From assembly GCA_033239005.1 (NCBI GenBank), contig BSQZ01000011.1:8497001-8561000 (forward strand): a DNA stretch of 64,000 bases. Reading direction: 5' to 3'. This document shows positions 11,101 through 22,039 of the stretch, one piece after another. Source of the stretch: Lamellibrachia satsuma. Taxonomy: Eukaryota > Annelida > Polychaeta > Sabellida > Siboglinidae. Both the position numbers and the translations under genes were made by a program. Each line of letters opens with the position of its first letter. The first letter of the stretch is position 1. The notes below the pieces were generated by a model. That model was not told the origin of the DNA. It saw only the letters and a program-made list of their open reading frames with translations, and did no database searches.

Positions 11101-14100
11101 TACGGCATGCCCAGGGCTTTGTCTAGACTGTCTGGGTAAGTGTTGTGTTAGTCTAAGACTGTTGATGAATGCACAAGCCTTCATACCTTGGTGGAAAGTT
11201 GAAACAGCTGAGTAGTAGTCATTCGGATAACACAGGTTTGATTAATGTGATTCAGTGGCGAGTATTTGCTACTTCTACATGTCTCCTTAGAAACCATACA
11301 TGCACTGTCAGCCACTCAATACATTGCAGGAATGATGATCACTTGCAAAAACCTTACTAAATATTATTAGTATAGATCTGTGTTAGGACTATGCCTCTCA
11401 TATAAAATGTTAGTTGTTAAAAATCTCAGCAGTTTCTTTTAATCCTCGCTGTAACATTTATTATTATGATTAGTAACATTTATGCATGTTCCAGAATATG
11501 CAAAAAGAAATATTGCAAGAAAACCAAGCTGATTTAAATGGAGATAGTGGAAATGTAGTACGTGATTACGAACACAGTTACTCTTAGCAAATGCATACTG
11601 TCCCAAGCACGCAACTGTCATAAGGCATATAGATGAACCAGTTGGCTCGATGAGAGCACTGCAGTTATAATACTGTACTGTTTTTTTTTTGACAATTGGC
11701 TATTTAACTTGGCTAGCTCTAGTTAATATTTACAATCATGATGATTGTAGATAGTGCAATCAACATATGTTATTAATGGTATAAAATATGTTTGGTAGTG
11801 TCCTAATAAAAAAACCTTGTATAAAGAAATAGGTGAAACGTGAACATATAAATAGTGCGCAGGGAAGCATTTCGAAGGGCAAGGAAAATGTAGAGAAAGA
11901 TAATGACACTGTTGCAAAATTGGTGGACCTGTATGAAAGGTAAGTGCAGGTGCTGATGACGGAAGTTGTGTTCATTGTTATTTTCTGCTGTTCTGTGATA
12001 ATCTCTACAATGATGATGTGCAAATTTATGGACACACAAGTTTGATGATTAACCATTATTTATTTATTTTGTAATTATTTAAGGTTACATTAAATCTGCA
12101 CCATAAGGGAATTGGATATGATGGATTTTTATTGATATAAATACACGTTCTTATACCCTGGGATACATTCTATACATGTTACATATATATACATGTAAAT
12201 GTTCTTAACTAAAAATACTTTTTTGGCTTCATCCTCTCTATAATCAGTCGAGATGGATGTGATGTTCTTACTTTAATGCTTAAAATACCTCTATCGTCAA
12301 TATATGCCTGATGTGTGTGTGTCATCTTGGGGGTGATTATTCTTTGTGGTATCTACAAACTATAGTCATCAACAAAATGGCATATAGGTCTGCATAGAAT
12401 ATGTCAAATCATCAACTGAAATTAATATGAATAATGAGTCATGCATACAAAACAGATCAATAAATAAATAAAAGTTATTTGATGCGCCAGTCTCTAGCTT
12501 AAGCAAATCACCGTGCTTACAAGCTAAAATTCCATTAAAATGTTATCACACAAAAGTCCTACATGGTTTCAGATAGAATACATTTGTGTTTGTGGTGTAA
12601 TTAGCAGGGATAAACATCATAGATATATCCTTTAAAAAGGCTTTTAAAAACACTTTGCACTTGCTTTAACTCTTGCTTCAACACCAATTTGAATAGGCTT
12701 CAGAATCTTGTGTGGTAAGGTAAATGACTCATAACTAAAGCTTTATATAATGGCACAAAATTATGTTGATTTAGGGTTGTAAAGGACTTTCTAATAACTG
12801 CCATGATACTGTTTGCTTTGTTTATTTTTTGGTTGATGTGTTTATCAAATTCTAGGTTTGAATCAATTATAACCCCAATGTCTTTTTGATCTTCTATTCC
12901 TCCTAATTTATGGGCAGTATTATCTATATTCAGGTTATAAACATACTATTGCTGTACTGTTTTCCCTACGTGCATCAAAATACATTTATCTGGGTAAAAA
13001 CATTGTTAAATATTCTAAATTGTTCTGTAGTGTATGCTGGTCATATGGACTATTAATCGTTTTGAAAACCTTTGCATCATCTGCAAAACAGGGTTGGAAA
13101 AAATAATGATTTTAAAAAAACCTAATTTTTTTTAAAATTTAAATCATATTTTTTTATTTATTTGATTTTTAAACTTTGGTATGTAGACATTTACATAGAT
13201 GTTTTTATTTATGAACTCTTTTAAACGTGTTCTATTCAAATCGATTTGGGTACTTGTCTTAACAGAGGGTACATGATTTTTGCTTTTATAAAGACATTAG
13301 GCAATGTCCACAAGGCCTCACCCCCTGTAGTTGCATAATCTGTATTGGAAAAGAAAGCATGCTGTGTGTCTGAGGCTGTAGTGGTGCTAATTATTGTTTG
13401 CTGAGAGTGTGGAATAACACCTACCTAGGGCTCTGTCTACTCTAAGGGTCTCTAACCAGACTGCAAATTGGTACAGTAGTAAACAATTGTAGCCCAGACT
13501 GTCTCACTTAAGTCAACATACTGAATTGGTAACAACTAGCACAAGCTCTAAGTGGACTTTAACTCTGGGCTTCTGACTTGAAAAGATGCTTCCTCTTGAA
13601 GGCAAGTCTGTGTGGCTTCATAGCATTCAGAAAGGGAATAGCCCAAACATAAACAGTGTCATAACATATTTGACTATCAGGCTATCTGGTGACAATACAA
13701 CTATACAAGTGTGTGCGCATTGTGCTTTTTTAAAGTGCTTTTGTATTCAAATACAAACAAAACTTTGTTGATCTTGATGCTTGTAAATAATTATTTGTGT
13801 TAAATTCATATAAATCAGCGATTAAACAAATTTTAAATAAAAAAACATAAATCAATGATTTTTTTTGCGATTTAAATAAATTATTTAAATCAAACAACCC
13901 TGCCGCAAACATAAGTACATTCGAAACTATATTCTCCAGATCATTTATGTGTAAAACAAATAGAATCGGTCCTAAGACACTGCCCTGAGGAATTCCACTT
14001 GTTACATTTGCCCACTAAATTTACAGTTTACATCATTTACACTGACCTGTTGTACACAGTCAGACAAGAACGCTTGGATCCATCGATGCCATATGATTTA

Positions 14101-17100
14101 AATTTGCAGTTTATATCATTTACACTGACCTGTTGTACACAGTCAGACAAGAACGCCTGGATCCATCGATGCCATATGATTTAAATTTGCAGTTTACATC
14201 ATTTACACTGACCTGTTGTACACAGTCAGACAAGAACGCCTGGATCCATCGATGCCATATGATTTAAATTTGCAGTTTACATCATTTACACTGACCTGTT
14301 GTACACAGTCAGACAAGAACGCCTGGATCCATCGATGCCATATGATTTAAATTTGCAGTTTACATCATTTACACTGACCTGTTGTACACAGTCAGACAAG
14401 AAGTCAGACAAGAATTGCAGCATCATTTGGATCCATCGATGCCATATGATTTAAATTTGCAGTTTATATCATTTACACTGACCTGTTGTACACAGTCAGA
14501 CAAGAACGCCTGGATCCATCGATGCCATATGATTTAAATTTGCAGTTTACATCATTTACACTGACCTGTTGTACACAGTCAGACAAGAACGCTTGGATCC
14601 ATCGATGCCATATGATTTAAATTTGCAGTTTACATCATTTACACTGACCTGTTGTACACAGTCAGACAAGAACGCTTGGATCCATCGATGCCATATGATT
14701 TAAATTTGCAGTTTACATCATTTACACTGACCTGTTGTACACAGTCAGACAAGAACGCTTGGATCCATCGATGCCATATGAATTAAATTTGCAGTTTACA
14801 TCATTTACACTGACCTGTTGTACACAGTCAGACAAGAACGCTTGGATCCATCGATGCCATATGATTTAAATTTGCAGTTTACATCATTTACACTGACCTG
14901 TTGTACACAGTCAGACAAGAACGCTTGGATCCATCGATGCCATATGATTTAAATTTGCAGTTTACATCATTTACACTGACCTGTTGTACACAGTCAGACA
15001 AGAACGCTTGGATCCATCGATGCCATATGATTTAAATTTGCAGTTTACATCATTTACACTGACCTGTTGTACACAGTCAGACAAGAACGCTTGATCCATC
15101 GATGCCATATGATTTAAATTTGCAGTTTATATCATTTACACTGACCTGTTGTACACAGTCAGACAAGAACGCTTGGATCCATCGATGCCATATGATTTAA
15201 ATTTGCAGTTTATATCATTTACACTGACCTGTTGTACACAGTCAGACAAGAACGCTTGATCCATCGATGCCATATGATTTAAATTTGCAGTTTATATCAT
15301 TTACACTGACCTGTTGTACACAGTCAGACAAGAACGCTTGATCCATCGATGCCATATGATTTAAATTTGCAGTTTATATCATTTACACTGACCTGTTGTA
15401 CACAGTCAGACAAGAACGCTTGGATCCATCGATGCCATATGATTTAAATTTGCAGTTTATATCATTTACACTGACCTGTTGTACACAGTCAGACAAGAAC
15501 GCTTGGATCCATCGATGCCATATGATTTAAATTTGCAGTTTATATCATTTACACTGACCTGTTGTACACAGTCAGACAAGAACGCTTGGATCCATCGATG
15601 CCATATGATTTAAATTTGCAGTTTATATCATTTACACTGACCTGTTGTACACAGTCAGACAAGAACGCTTGGATCCATCTATGCCATATGATTTAAATTT
15701 GCAGTTTACATCATTTACACTGACCTGTTGTACACAGTCAGACAAGAACGCTTGGATCCATCGATGCCATATGATTTAAATTTGCAGTTTACATCATTTA
15801 CACTGACCTGTTGTACATAGTCAGACAATCTTTTATGAGGGATGGTTTTGAATGCTTTCGTGACGTCTAGATATACTACATCTATAGATTCTCTCTCCTC
15901 TATCTAAAGCTTTGGTCCATGAGTCCATAACATTTAACAGTTGGAGTACCATGGAACGACCTTTAATAAAACCAAACTGTTGTGTACTGAATAATTTATT
16001 TCTCATCATACGATTGACAATATGGTATTTGACACAGTGTTCCATACATTTGCGTATTATACTTGTTAGACTGACTCGTCTATAATTTTTTTTTACCCTT
16101 CTTAAATATGGCTGAGATCCTTCTCTGTTTCAATTCCTTTGGTAGTTCACCCACAGCAAGTGAATTATTAAATAACCTAGTTAGTGGTTTACATAAATGA
16201 TTAGATAACTCTAGATAACAACCTAGGATGAACACCACCTGGTCCTATTGATTTACACACAAGTTTTTTTAATTGTATCCTCATCAATAGTCAATTCATC
16301 CATGGTGTGCCTTAACTTCACTGGTGGAATATGAGAGATATCACCATTTGGCTTTATAGTAAAAACACTTGAAAAAAATGTACTAAGACATCTGCCTTTT
16401 TCCCTATTAATCACAAGAGTTTACCCCAAAATAACAGCATTTTTTTGCTATTGTTAGTTACTTTATATAGTCACATAGAAACATAACTGCATTTTCTATA
16501 TTAAGATATCAATGTTTTGATTCCGGGTCGCTTTGGCATAACATTGGTCACTTTGGCATAACATTGGTCACTTTGGCATAACATTGGTCGCTTTGGCATA
16601 ACATTGGTCGCTTCGACATAACATTGGTCACTTTGGCATAACATTGGTCACTTTGGCATAACATTGGTCGCTTTGGCATAACATTGGTCGCTTTGGCATA
16701 ACATTGGTTGCTTCAGCAGAACATTGATCGCTTCAGCAGCATTACCACTTCAGTGGCAACATTCTTGGATGCTTCAGCAAGTGAATTTCAGCAGTGCAAT
16801 ATATGTATAATATGTGTAAAGTGGTGTGGTCTGTGCATGTCACCACTGTCTGGCACACATGTTTATTATAAATCATGGGGCTATATTTTACGTTTTTTAT
16901 AGGGCTTTGTGGGTAAATGAAACATTGGCAAATTGAGAATCAGTGCCATTATTTATTGAAGAAAAATATTATTTTAATTCTTGCAGAACATCTTCAGCAC
17001 ATACTCTACTACATAACTGGCAGAAAACATATAATAACAAGTTATTTTTGTTTGTGGCAACATTGTAGGCCATATGGCCTCCACGCATTCCTAACACACA

Positions 17101-17342
17101 AATCACAGGACAAACCAATTATAAATGCTTAAACATATGTACAAATGATATTATTCTCTTTATACCAAATATAATATATATTCATGGATTTGATTTACAA
17201 AATTCGCAGAAATACCCCAAATTAAAAGGCAAATAAATCAAGAAAAAATCGGCCCAAGCCCAACAAGCTGTGCACCACGAAAACCTGTCCACTGGTTTTT
17301 TCTTAGTTTCCAAAATAATAATATAATTGTGAAACATCATAG

Positions 17343-17402
<60 letters not shown>

Positions 17403-17671
17403 AAAAAATAACTACAATTCAGTTTCACCGATAGAAATGAACACTGACGGAAGTGATCCAATAATCATTCATGCTGAAACTTGTTCAGTTCGTCAGACTG
17501 AAACTTCAAAATAGCAACATTGTAATTTTGCCTCTACATTGACAACATTTTTATATTAGCTTGCACACAAATTGTACAATTACATAGTAGATAACTTACG
17601 TATGCCGTCAGATCCTGTACATTTTTAGGATCCGCGCTGTTAATCGTGTAATCTTTCGAAAAATCCGTCAT
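8150..17671 (-). CDS. HSBP1: Heat shock factor-binding protein 1, 3 exons, one U12-type intron
   Basis: Exons 17600-17671 (start ATG), 9241-9307 and 8150-8232 (stop TAG) give 73 aa, the usual HSBP1 size. The N-terminus reads [20 protein letters not shown]; the core [20 protein letters not shown] and [20 protein letters not shown] followed by TQAG is nearly identical to the vertebrate protein. Residues about 25-66 form one continuous heptad coiled coil with Leu/Met/Ile at a and d positions. HSBP1 is known to bind the trimerisation coiled coil of HSF1 and dampen the heat-shock response, and it also serves as an assembly factor for the WASH complex. Intron 1 (9308-17599) is phase 0 GT-AG and 8.3 kb long; intron 2 is AT-AC. 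The gene lies head-to-head with CPTP and tail-to-tail with TMEM170. Confidence 0.95.
8233..9240 (-). other. HSBP1: U12-type (minor spliceosome) AT-AC intron of HSBP1
   Basis: On the coding strand the intron begins ATATCCTTTT (9240 downward), an exact match to the U12 5' splice-site consensus. It ends CCTTAACCGTCCTTAC, with the U12 branch-site block CCTTAAC at 8242-8248 about 10 nt before the terminal AC. Joining at these borders restores an Ile codon (A|TA) and the conserved VINRIDDM sequence. No GT donor near the exon end gives the conserved protein. Confidence 0.9.
9560..10510. repeat. TATTTG/CAAATA-rich repeat relics
   Basis: Two blocks (about 9560-9710 and 10375-10500) are dense in atttgtatttaaatac-type words on both strands. 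Such ends occur on some invertebrate DNA-element relics. No clear termini or ORF are visible. They lie in HSBP1 intron 1; from about 10510 to 12600 I see only AT-rich unique sequence. Confidence 0.3.
13089..13902. mobile_element. hAT-type MITE, 814 bp, copy 1, inserted in the LINE FADD motif
   Basis: The ends are CAGGGTTGG at the left and, read inwards from the right, CAGGGTTGTTTGATTTAAAT. The 8-bp flanks ctgcaaaa and ccgcaaac match at 6 of 8 positions, as expected for an aged hAT target duplication. Internal sequence is shared with the 313-bp copy at 41239-41551 in reverse orientation, including an ORF scrap reading [19 protein letters not shown]. That scrap may be a remnant of the parent element's gene. 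Confidence 0.8.
14024..15828. repeat. 83-bp tandem repeat, about 21.7 copies, derived from LINE reverse transcriptase
   Basis: The unit runs from CAGTTTACATCATTTACACT through TTGTACACAGTCAGACAAGA to GGATCCATCGATGCCATATG and TTTAAATTTG. On the minus strand one unit encodes [19 protein letters not shown] followed by CKFKSYGID, exactly the RT stretch expected between PHKR and TSGIPQGS. The unit is 83 bp, not a multiple of 3, so the frame shifts at each copy and the array is non-coding. Sub-variants cluster: ttatatc units at about 15120-15630, tgatcc deletions at several units, and one scrambled unit at about 14400-14435. Confidence 0.95.
16527..16735. repeat. 20-bp minisatellite, about 10 copies
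   Basis: The unit GTCACTTTGGCATAACATTG (with tcg/tca variants) repeats with a 20-bp period and decays after about 16700 into gcttcagcag variants. It lies in HSBP1 intron 1. Confidence 0.9.
17346..17398. repeat. (AT)n microsatellite
   Basis: About 26 uninterrupted AT dinucleotides in HSBP1 intron 1. Confidence 0.95.
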
Positions 17672-17850
17672 CTTCGCTTGTTTGTTGTTTTGACTTCTCG
17701 CACCGATACGGGAATGCGTGCGCACGGCGAAAGTGTCGTTCCAGAAATGGTCGCCGGATTGTAGCTGCTACTGAACGCCGATCAGGCGCCAGAGACGAAC
17801 GCGTCTCGTCACGTTGTGGCGGGATCGAGGACGCGCATATAGACTTAGGC
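17672..17850 (-). promoter_or_regulatory. HSBP1 5' flank, CpG-rich, with an HSE-like pair
   Basis: The 180 bp upstream of the HSBP1 ATG is far richer in CG dinucleotides than its surroundings, as expected around a housekeeping start site. It contains TTCCAGAA (17739-17746), two inverted nTTCnn/nnGAAn half-sites in heat-shock-element spacing about 70 bp before the ATG. A functional HSE normally needs three units and only two are clear. No TATA box is obvious. Confidence 0.35.
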
Positions 17851-18239
17851 ATTTAATTGTGCATGATTTGTTGATTGTCGTCTGTCGCCTTCATCTCGCA
17901 GTTGGTTTTTATTTGTATATGAATATATGAGAATGGGACCTTGCCAATTATGTGATTTTATTGAAAGCCATGTGCATGCATATATAACAACATAATGATC
18001 AATATGTGGGGTGCACGGTCATTCAATGTCGTATACGTAGGGCCTACGTGTATGCCTTCTAACGCTAAGAGGTATTCTATGGCTAGTATGAACTGCCCAC
18101 ACACAATAATTAAAGATATAAGTAATCTGAGTGACTCCATCCTCTCCAGCCAGGGTTTGCTAATTAGGCCTACGTACGTCAGTACTAATATCATATCGGC
18201 ATATCGACACGTATATTTGTCAGTTGCTGTGACAACCAA

Positions 18240-18560
18240 TCGTATTACCCAGATAGCATTACTAACTTGGGCCAATGTTGGCAAAGAACGGCAGCCGTAG
18301 TATTGGCATGCTAACACTGGGTCGATGTTGGTGTGCCAACGTTATACCAATATAATGATATATATTGGGTCAACAATGGCCCAATAATGGACCAATCTTG
18401 GCATGCTAGTGTTGGTCCATTGCTGGGCCAAGCAACAACACTCCATGGTTGGGTCAATATATTGGTCACGTGAACATTCCAATATTGGCCCGATGATGGC
18501 ATGTCGACATTGGACCAATATAGCAGCATACATTGGGCCAACATTGGCCCAAGTTGGAAA
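18240..18560. repeat. Degenerate palindrome-like tandem repeat (TTGGGCCAATGTTGGC words)
   Basis: Repeated words of the type attgggccaacattggccc, ggtcaatattgg and tggcatgctaacattgg occur every 20-30 bp in both orientations. On the minus strand they read as a decaying YWSNVDMPSSGQYW / SNGPTLACQDW periodicity. The spacing is irregular, so no fixed unit could be set. It lies between the HSBP1 and CPTP start sites. Confidence 0.6.
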
Positions 18561-19028
18561 TGCTAAATGAATACTTGCATTCAGGTTTCAGCATTTGGGA
18601 ACTTAATTAATTGGTTGGGCGGACTGGTAATTTCCTCGAATTGCTCATTGAAGTTGAACACCCGCACGTCTGGTCTATCGAATCACGAAACTAATTACAG
18701 CAAGTGAGACGAAGAAAATGTTTTTATGATTCAGCGTACATCCATAATTATATACGTTGCGTGCGATAGATGTCAGGGTTTATGTTATTCTACCGCTGGT
18801 TCGCTAGGACGAGTTGCTCGTGAAGTACGCGTATACTTAATTACAATCGTTATTCTACGCTATAATGTATTAATTTAGTTTTTCATATTTCAGTTGATTT
18901 TTTTGGTGAGCAACTTAACAAAATTAGAATATGTCCTTTATTCCTTAGGCTTAGACGAACTTTTACAATCAATATGCAAATATATGATATGCAACGACAT
19001 GCAAAATATCGTAGACGTCAATCTTATT

Positions 19029-19068
19029 CATGTATGTATGTATGTATGTATGTATGTATGTATGTATG
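19029..19068. repeat. (GTAT)n microsatellite
   Basis: About ten tandem tetranucleotides, about 150 bp upstream of the CPTP start. Confidence 0.9.
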
Positions 19069-19212
19069 CACGCATATATAATTTATCAAAAAAGACTGTG
19101 TATGGACAAAATAGCGGACGGATCCAGTGGCCCACTATGACGCACGCTGAGAGTAAAATAGACACTTCATGGTGACAATGGTACTGTTGTGGTACTTCAT
19201 CAGCATCGCAAA

Positions 19213-20881
19213 ATGGCGGCCATCAAGCGCCAGTGCGATCTACAAATAGTTTCTGATGCGTTTAGCGATTGTTTAAAAGATGACATGGATATTTTAATAG
19301 ATCCCTTTCTTGTAGGATATGACGAATTAGGCAGGTATGATAGGAGAATATATTATCATTTAAGTAAGAAAAATGTTTTTCTTTGAAGTCTGGGCTGAGC
19401 TCCAGTGGCAGTGCCGTGGCAGTGGCAGATACAGAATATCACGCCATCCCACAATGGCATTGAGCCCGATCCCAGCCCGCCAGTGGCAGTGCTGTCAGTC
19501 ACTGAGGCTGAGCAGTGAAGCCTGGACCCTGGCTGGGTTAGTCGGGGCCGGGCTGGGATCGGGCTCAATGCCATTGTGGGATGGCGTGATATTCTGTATC
19601 TGAATAACAGGGTAATCATGAACTAGATTGGCGTAATTTATGTATGCAGCTGAACGACATTCTTGCATAAATTTTTCTTTGCAAATGCATTCATTCGATC
19701 ATTCCATGTACAAAAAAGCATACATTCATTAAGAATATTGTGTTTTTTGTATACTTTTGCGGTCCAAGTAAAAAGAAGACGCTAATGTAATGCGTCACAA
19801 CGCTAATTGGACCAAGTGTGCAAAATAATGTTTTTTTTTTAAAGAATGTGTTTTTTTGTACGTGGAATGATTGAATGAAAGCATTGGAATAGAACAAATG
19901 AGGCAAAAATGTCTTTCAGCGGCATAACTAATTTAGGCCAATCTAGTTCATGATTACAGAGAGTCAGGTTATGTTTCGCTGTTCGTTCATCTTACATTCA
20001 TGGTTAACATGATTGTCTGGCGGTGATGGCGTATTGCGGCAATCATTGCCATTGCATTGTATATACCTGGGAGGCTGGGTACACAATTTAGGGATTTAGC
20101 CATATCGCATCATTCGATTGATTTCTGCCATATCATGGGACATGACATATAATGTTACGTGTCACTGACCGCAGTGGTTCACTAAGTTTGGTCCAAGTAT
20201 ATATTTTGTTTCGAAAAATATCTGGGTAATGACAATGTCAATTTTCATTACATGTATTCAAACAATAAGAAGTATCACTGAACATAATATTGCCCATACT
20301 ATCAGTGTGACAAATTTGAACACACATTGGTTATTTAATAATGAATGCTGTGTACGTTTACTCGCAGATTGTTCCCACTCCTTGGCACAGTGTTTGGCTT
20401 TGTGTCCTCGGATGTCAGAAACAAACTCGCCATAATGCATCAGCACAGACAGTCGAACACTGGACCACACTACATTACGGCAGATTCAATGGTGGACTTT
20501 GAAATGACAAACGGCCTAACAGAGATAAATGGAAATCCGCCATCTGGCTCACGCACACTTCTGCGGCTGCATCGAGCTCTTGAGTTTACCGTCAAGTTCT
20601 TGCGCGGTGTCCGATCTCTGAAAACGGAGGAGAAACTGTCGGGAGTTGCAACAGAAGCCTATAATAGCACGCTGGCTAATTACCATCCTTGGCTTATCCG
20701 AAAGGGCGTGATGCTAGCCATGTACACGCTGCCAACAAAGCATGACTTGGCTAGCAAGATGGGCATGGACACGGAGGATGAGTATAACACAGTGCTGGAT
20801 CAGCTTTGTGATAACACACAACCTGTCTATGATAAGCTTCAGTTTATCTTCAAGGAGCACAATATACTTGACTTGCCATAG
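19213..20881 (+). CDS. CPTP: Ceramide-1-phosphate transfer protein (GLTP domain), 2 exons
   Basis: Exons 19213-19334 and 20368-20881 (stop TAG) join in phase 2 at AG|gtatga and ctcgcag|A, giving 211 aa against 214 in human. The GLTP fold spans nearly the whole protein. The phosphate-binding residues of CPTP appear conserved: Asp56 and Lys60 in SSDVRNKL, two Arg four residues apart in SRTLLRLHRAL (103 and 107), and His147 in YHPWLIRKG. The C-terminus EHNILDLP matches the family ending. The start is the ATG in a good Kozak context (aaaATGG), and no in-frame upstream ATG is present before it. CPTP moves ceramide-1-phosphate from the trans-Golgi to the plasma and other membranes and thereby limits cPLA2 activity and inflammasome signalling in mammals. 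The intron holds a perfect inverted repeat. Confidence 0.96.
19427..19601. repeat. Perfect 53-bp inverted repeat (foldback) in the CPTP intron
   Basis: Arms 19427-19479 and 19549-19601 are exact reverse complements (outer ends agatacagaatatcacgcc). They are separated by a 69-bp GC-rich loop rich in cagtggcag and ggctggg words. The match stops sharply at both ends of each arm. No flanking target duplication was seen, so transposon origin is not proven. Confidence 0.9.
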
Positions 20882-21394
20882 TGACTGCAATGTACATGTT
20901 CAGTCCATATTACATCTGCATTTGCCTTCAGCTGCAGTCATGAATGGCTGCATTGTCTGCGTCTACAGTGCCTTGTTTCAACTGCATTGTGCTATTATGC
21001 ATTGGCTGTAAGTTATTGGGTGTGCACTAGTGTGTGTGTGGAGTTTTGTGTGCGTTGATTATCGTCATTCAACAATTGTGCGTGATTCATATGAGCATTC
21101 ATAAGAGCGTCACTTACTTGTACGACGTGGGTGTAATGAAACATAATGAAGCAAGTGACGTTTGGTGCATTAACTAGTCAGACTTTGTGTCTGGACCCAG
21201 GTTTGGATGCAGCACCATAATTTGTGATTGTCCACCAAAAGTATTTTTGTTGCAAAGTATGTCACTTTTGTAACAGCATAAGTGATGGAGAAAGCTGTGT
21301 GAACTTTAGTTTGTTTATTTATTTACAATCAGTGTTGTATACTGTATGTCGCTTTTAAGCACATGCGTAGTGCTTTTGGCAATACACCTAGCCA

Positions 21395-21400
21395 AATAAA
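21395..21400 (+). terminator. Likely CPTP polyadenylation signal
   Basis: AATAAA 514 bp after the CPTP stop, followed by a T-rich stretch. Confidence 0.45.
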
Positions 21401-21773
21401 GCCTTTATTTTTAATAAAATATGCATGCATTGAATTTATTCATTTGCAATCATTTGGCCTAGGCCCTGTGCATAAACAAAACTGTATTTGTTTCCACCCT
21501 CCTGTTGTGTTTTTAGTTTATACAACTAGCATCATAATATTAAGCTGAAGAAACCCTTACAGCATAACATTTCTTGAAATGTTTTAATCAAAAGCAGTGG
21601 TTTTGACTGGTATGATTTGTTTTATTATACCGAGTGATGGACACATAAGGACACAAGCAACAAACATGTTGGATGCAGTCAAAAACAAGTTGAAAACGCA
21701 AGAACCATGTCACACATACATGCACTTTGTAAATGTCATTAATTCAGAGGGGCAGAAAGAGACACCACAACTA

Positions 21774-22035
21774 CTGTATTCGACATATTAAGCGTACATG
21801 CCCTAATTAACATACACCCCTTTTTTAACAACTGAAGTGTCGCCATCTGGTGCTAAACAGTTGGCACCACTTTTCAGTTGTTCACTAGTCAACAAATGAC
21901 AGCACTGGTGTTAAACAGTTACCTTATTGTCTAGAAAGAAAACAATTTTGTGTATGCTTATAAGAACAGATTACATGACATTTTTCATGGCCCATTTTTT
22001 TCAAGCATACTGTTTGCTTGTTAGGTCGAATACGG
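21774..22035. mobile_element. MITE with TA flanks, TATTCGACCTAATAAGCG-type ends, copy 1
   Basis: The left end is CTGTATTCGACATATTAAGC and the right end read inwards is CGTATTCGACCTAACAAGC, flanked by TA on both sides. The whole 262 bp is alignable to 41916-42233, including the internal gtgtcgccatctg and cacttttcagttgttca blocks. TA flanks suggest a Tc1/mariner-type parent. Confidence 0.65.
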
Positions 22036-22039
22036 TATT

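Larger units (their letters stand above)
12640..16410 (-). mobile_element. Broken LINE (CR1/jockey-like) in HSBP1 intron 1, expanded and interrupted inside RT
   Basis: Minus-strand pieces lie in the right order for one [23 protein letters not shown] and [18 protein letters not shown] (about 16290-16090) are followed by [19 protein letters not shown] and [19 protein letters not shown] (about 16070-15900), then [10 protein letters not shown]. Next comes an 83-bp tandem array made from the following RT segment, then [20 protein letters not shown] (about 14010-13940) and VLMFA. A hAT MITE insertion (13089-13902) interrupts here, then [19 protein letters not shown] (about 13086-13030) and [20 protein letters not shown] onward (about 12920) complete the ORF. 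Frameshifts are scattered, so the copy is dead. It is inserted antisense to CPTP and sense to HSBP1. Confidence 0.88.

Noticed and set aside
14024..15828. CRISPR-like array
   Set aside because: The 83-bp units are contiguous with no unique spacers, the genome is eukaryotic, and the unit is RT-derived.
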